9,065 nucleotides of DNA, taken from the NCBI GenBank assembly GCA_012965625.1, contig DTSC01000293.1:1-9065 (forward strand), in the 5' to 3' direction. The notes beneath the pieces were generated by a model that saw only the letters and a program-made list of their open reading frames with translations, was not told the origin of the DNA and searched no databases. The translations under genes and the position numbers were made by a program. Below are positions 6,474 through 9,065 of the stretch, one piece after another. Position 1 is the stretch's first letter. Every line of letters starts with the position of its first letter. The DNA is from Flavobacteriales bacterium. Its GTDB lineage: Bacteria > Bacteroidota > Bacteroidia > NORP154.

Positions 6474-7445
6474 ATGAAAAAACAGATTCTTGCGATAATA
6501 GGTGTATTTATCCTAGGCTTTTGTGATCATGCAAATGCACAGGATCCTCAGTTTACACAGTTTTATGCCAACCCAATTTATCTGAATCCGGCATTTGCAG
6601 GAACAGCGCGATGTCCCAGGATGATTATGAACTATAGAAATGAGTGGCCTGCTTTGTCTGGAACTTTTGTCACTTACAGTGCTTCGTATGATCAGCACGT
6701 GGATGGCTTGCAAGGAGGGTTGGGGTTAGTAATTCTACAGGATAGGGCAGGTGAAGGAACTCTAAATACCACTTCTGGAAATCTTGCTTATTCATATAGG
6801 ATGAATGTAAATAGAAGTTTTTCTATTAAAGCTGGATTTCAAGCAGGTTATATCCAGAAAAAAGTTGATTGGGAGAAGCTGACATTTGGAGATATGATTG
6901 ACCCCCGATATGGTTTCATTTATGAGACAGCCGAGACCCAAGTAAATGATACAAGAGGAAATCTAGATTTGTCAGCGGGTATCCTGGGATTTTCAAAACA
7001 GTATTTTGGTGGAGTTGCTTTCCATCATTTAACACAGCCAAATGAGGGCTTTATTAATACGAATCAGGCAAGGTTGCCCATGAAGATTACCGTACATGCA
7101 GGAGCAATTATTCCTTTGGATGAGTCAGGAGAAGAATCAAATGTTTCACCTAATATACTTTTTCAGAAGCAGCAGGACTTTCAACAGATAAATTTTGGTA
7201 TTTATGTGAACAAAGGACCTATTGTAGGAGGTTTATGGTATAGACAGGCTGAAAAAAATTCTGATGCATTTATTGCCTTGGTAGGTTTCCAGCAAAACAT
7301 GGTTAAATTTGGATATAGCTACGACATTACATTGTCCAAATTAAGTAATGCTACCTCAGGCTCTCACGAATTTTCATTTGCTCTTCAGTTTGAATGTCGG
7401 CCTAAGAAGAGAAAGTTTAGAGCAATAAGTTGCCCATCTTTTTAG
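6474..7445 (+). CDS. PorP/SprF family Type IX secretion system outer-membrane protein
   Basis: The protein has 323 residues from ATG 6474; AGAGGA at 6462-6467 leaves 6 nt before it. ATG 6471 is equally in frame, while the in-frame TTG at 6435 would add a tail ahead of the signal peptide and was rejected. Residues 1-22 are a signal peptide ending HANA, with cleavage before Gln23. The mature start, QDPQFTQFY then NPIYLNPAFAG (to residue 43), is the family hallmark. The remainder alternates short amphipathic beta strands (GGLGLVILQD, GNLAYSYRM, FSIKAGFQAGYI), as expected for an outer-membrane beta-barrel. It ends KKRKFRAISCPSF, after the usual HEFSFALQF strand. PorP and SprF are outer-membrane partners of the T9SS; SprF is needed to deliver the adhesin SprB in Flavobacterium, and PorP works with the PorK/N ring in Porphyromonas. 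Which paralogue role applies is not decided by sequence, but its position before gldJ suggests the motility machinery. Confidence 0.93.
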   Translation: MKKQILAIIGVFILGFCDHANAQDPQFTQFYANPIYLNPAFAGTARCPRMIMNYRNEWPALSGTFVTYSASYDQHVDGLQGGLGLVILQDRAGEGTLNTTSGNLAYSYRMNVNRSFSIKAGFQAGYIQKKVDWEKLTFGDMIDPRYGFIYETAETQVNDTRGNLDLSAGILGFSKQYFGGVAFHHLTQPNEGFINTNQARLPMKITVHAGAIIPLDESGEESNVSPNILFQKQQDFQQINFGIYVNKGPIVGGLWYRQAEKNSDAFIALVGFQQNMVKFGYSYDITLSKLSNATSGSHEFSFALQFECRPKKRKFRAISCPSF

Positions 7446-7519
7446 TTTATTATAAGTAGTAACCTTTTTCAATAATTTTCGTTATAAGGGATTCAATAAT
7501 CGAACTTAAATCAGACGTT

Positions 7520-9001
7520 ATGATTAAATCAGTAAATAATCCAATAGGTAAGGTCTTTTTGGCACTATGTGTTCTGGTGCTTGTGTCATGTGCTAAAGAG
7601 GTTTCCCAGATGACCGGATGGGGATACAATGATCCTAAAAATGGAGGATATGAAGTAGGGATGTATGAAGGCCAGGAAACGGGCCCAGGACTTATATTGG
7701 TTCAAGGAGGTACTATGATGATGGGCCGTGTGGAACAGGATGTTCTCTATGAGTGGGATAATATCCCCCGCAGGGTTACTGTCTCATCATTTTATATGGA
7801 TGAAACGGAGGTGGCGAACGTTCACTACAGAGAATATTTGCATTGGTTAAGAAGAGTATTTGTTTTGGATTACCCTGAAGTTTTCAAAAGAGCGTTACCA
7901 GACACATTGGTATGGAGATCCAAGTTGGCATTTAATGAACCTTATGTAGAACTTTACCTAAGGCATCCGGCATATCAATGGTATCCTGTGGTAGGAGTTA
8001 ATTGGAAACAGGCAAAAGACTTTTGTGCTTGGAGGACAGATAGAGTAAATGAATATATTTTGATAAGGGAAGGCTTGCTAGATATTAATCCTAATCAAAC
8101 TCCTGATGATAATTTTAATACTGAATCCTATCTTGCAGGACAATACGAGGGCTTGGTTATTGTTGATCTTCCGGACCTTGACCCAAATAAAGATACCCGT
8201 AAAGTTAGATTGGAAGATGGTATTTTCCTTCCTAGGTATAGATTGCCTACAGAAGCAGAATGGGAATTTGCAGCATTAGGACTTATAGGAAACACATATT
8301 TTGAAAGAGTTACGGAAAGGAGAATTTATCCATGGAATGGACACTATGTTAGAAATGATGACCCCAAATTATTGGGTGCTATGATGGCAAACTTTAAGAG
8401 AGGTAGGGGTGACAACATGGGTGTAGCAGGAAAGCTAAATGACAATGCGGATATTACATCACCTGTTTATTCATATTGGCCGAACAATTATGGGCTTTAC
8501 AATATGGCTGGTAACGTAAGTGAATGGGTTATGGATGTTTATCGTCCCCTTACCGTTGAAGATGCCGATGATTTTAGGAATTTTCGAGGTAATACATTTA
8601 AAACACAGATAAGGGATGAGGAAGGCACTATTGCAGAAAAGGATAGTTTGGGTCGTATTATGTGGAGAGATGTTACTGAAGAAGAAAATCTCAATAGGAG
8701 AAATTATAAAAAGGCCGATAATATAAACTATCTTGATGGTGACCAAACTTCGAGCATTAAATATAATGAAGGCGATTTAGATCCTGACCAAGTTAAAAAG
8801 ATGATGTATCAGGTTACAGGAGATCAACCTACAACGATGATTGATGATAAGGCTAAAGTTTATAAAGGTGCATCCTGGAAAGATAGAGCATTTTGGATGG
8901 GGCCTGGAACAAGAAGGTTTTTGGATGAAGAACAATCAACTCCTTACCTTGGCTTTAGGTGTGCAATGGTGCGTGTTGGTAGTCCGGTGGGATATCAGTA
9001 A
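7520..9001 (+). CDS. gldJ: Gliding motility lipoprotein GldJ
   Basis: The 493-residue protein starts at ATG 7520. Its signal peptide ends in a lipobox, LVSC with Cys24 as the lipidated residue, predicting a lipoprotein. Just after it comes TGWGYNDPKNGGY (32-44), then a formylglycine-generating-enzyme-like (SUMF1) fold: GGTMMMGRVEQDV (63-75), MDETEVAN (93-100), YPVVGVNW (155-162), RLPTEAEWEFAA (241-252), GLYNMAGNVSEWVMD (325-339), KGASW (449-453) and YLGFRC (476-481). The opening TGW block and ALPDTLVWR (125-133) point to GldJ rather than its paralogue GldK. The catalytic cysteine pair of true formylglycine-generating enzymes is absent after KGASW, so the fold is structural. In Flavobacterium johnsoniae GldJ is required for gliding and for stable GldK, hence for secretion, and its extreme C-terminus is needed for motility. 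It follows the porP-like gene by 74 nt and is closed by a strong terminator, so the two are probably co-transcribed. No clear Shine-Dalgarno is present, as is common in this phylum. Confidence 0.92.
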   Translation: MIKSVNNPIGKVFLALCVLVLVSCAKEVSQMTGWGYNDPKNGGYEVGMYEGQETGPGLILVQGGTMMMGRVEQDVLYEWDNIPRRVTVSSFYMDETEVANVHYREYLHWLRRVFVLDYPEVFKRALPDTLVWRSKLAFNEPYVELYLRHPAYQWYPVVGVNWKQAKDFCAWRTDRVNEYILIREGLLDINPNQTPDDNFNTESYLAGQYEGLVIVDLPDLDPNKDTRKVRLEDGIFLPRYRLPTEAEWEFAALGLIGNTYFERVTERRIYPWNGHYVRNDDPKLLGAMMANFKRGRGDNMGVAGKLNDNADITSPVYSYWPNNYGLYNMAGNVSEWVMDVYRPLTVEDADDFRNFRGNTFKTQIRDEEGTIAEKDSLGRIMWRDVTEEENLNRRNYKKADNINYLDGDQTSSIKYNEGDLDPDQVKKMMYQVTGDQPTTMIDDKAKVYKGASWKDRAFWMGPGTRRFLDEEQSTPYLGFRCAMVRVGSPVGYQ

Positions 9002-9023
9002 AATCTTGATAAATAAAAAATAT

Positions 9024-9056
9024 ACCCCACTCTGATATTTCGGAGTGGGGTTTTTT
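9024..9056 (+). terminator. Strong Rho-independent terminator after gldJ
   Basis: CCCCACTC (9025-9032) pairs perfectly with GAGTGGGG (9043-9050), with an extra U-G pair inside and an A-T pair at the base, around an 8-nt loop. Six T residues follow (9051-9056). It starts 23 nt after the gldJ stop. The A-rich stretch before the stem would give a T-rich tail on the other strand, so it may also stop transcription coming from the right. Confidence 0.9.
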
Positions 9057-9065
9057 ATGAATATA

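Noticed and set aside
8471..8746. Minus-strand 91-codon frame inside gldJ
   Set aside because: It is antisense to conserved GldJ coding sequence and has no recognisable features.
7520..9001. Annotating this gene as GldK/PorK or as an active formylglycine-generating enzyme
   Set aside because: The TGW...DPKNGG block and ALPDTLVWR segment fit GldJ, no gldL follows, and a terminator closes the gene. The two catalytic cysteines expected after the GGSW-like motif are missing.

Overview
The window looks like a chromosomal segment from a gliding member of the Bacteroidota, most likely Cytophagales or a close relative. The evidence is an adjacent PorP/SprF-family gene and gldJ, which belong to the Type IX secretion/gliding machinery found only in this phylum. 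Supporting signs are signal peptides ending in a Q-start mature protein, AT-rich genes with weak or absent Shine-Dalgarno sequences, and copies of the phylum's TAnnTTTG -7 promoter element. The species cannot be named from the sequence alone.

Left part (1-2071, all minus strand): a partial secreted protein with a Fibrobacter succinogenes-type (FISUMP) paralogous domain runs off the left edge, and its last third appears frame-disrupted. Next come a Rho-independent terminator, an initiator tRNA-fMet with a -7 box just upstream, and an M20D (HipO/AmhX-like) amidohydrolase. The amidohydrolase must start at a TTG codon and is clearly richer in G+C than the rest of the window.

Middle (2097-6186): a large minus-strand gene encodes an exported protein of about 1117 residues. 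It reads as a degenerate peptidase-MA-like N-terminal domain, a TolB/PD40 beta-propeller, an acidic linker and an Omp85-like outer-membrane beta-barrel. It lies 25 nt upstream of the amidohydrolase in the same direction, so the two may be co-transcribed. Divergent from it is a glyoxalase II-like metallo-beta-lactamase-fold hydrolase with a complete metal-binding set.

Right part (6187-9065, plus strand): a 284-nt AT-rich intergenic region carries a plausible promoter. It is followed by the PorP/SprF-family protein and, 74 nt on, by the lipoprotein GldJ. A strong terminator directly after gldJ closes what looks like a two-gene transcription unit. GldJ is known in Flavobacterium to be required for gliding and to stabilise GldK of the T9SS ring; PorP/SprF proteins sit in the outer membrane and associate with T9SS components or cell-surface adhesins. 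The pair therefore probably forms one outer-membrane module of the secretion/motility machine.

The least explained item is the propeller/Omp85-like protein. No phage, IS element, CRISPR array or clear genomic island was seen.
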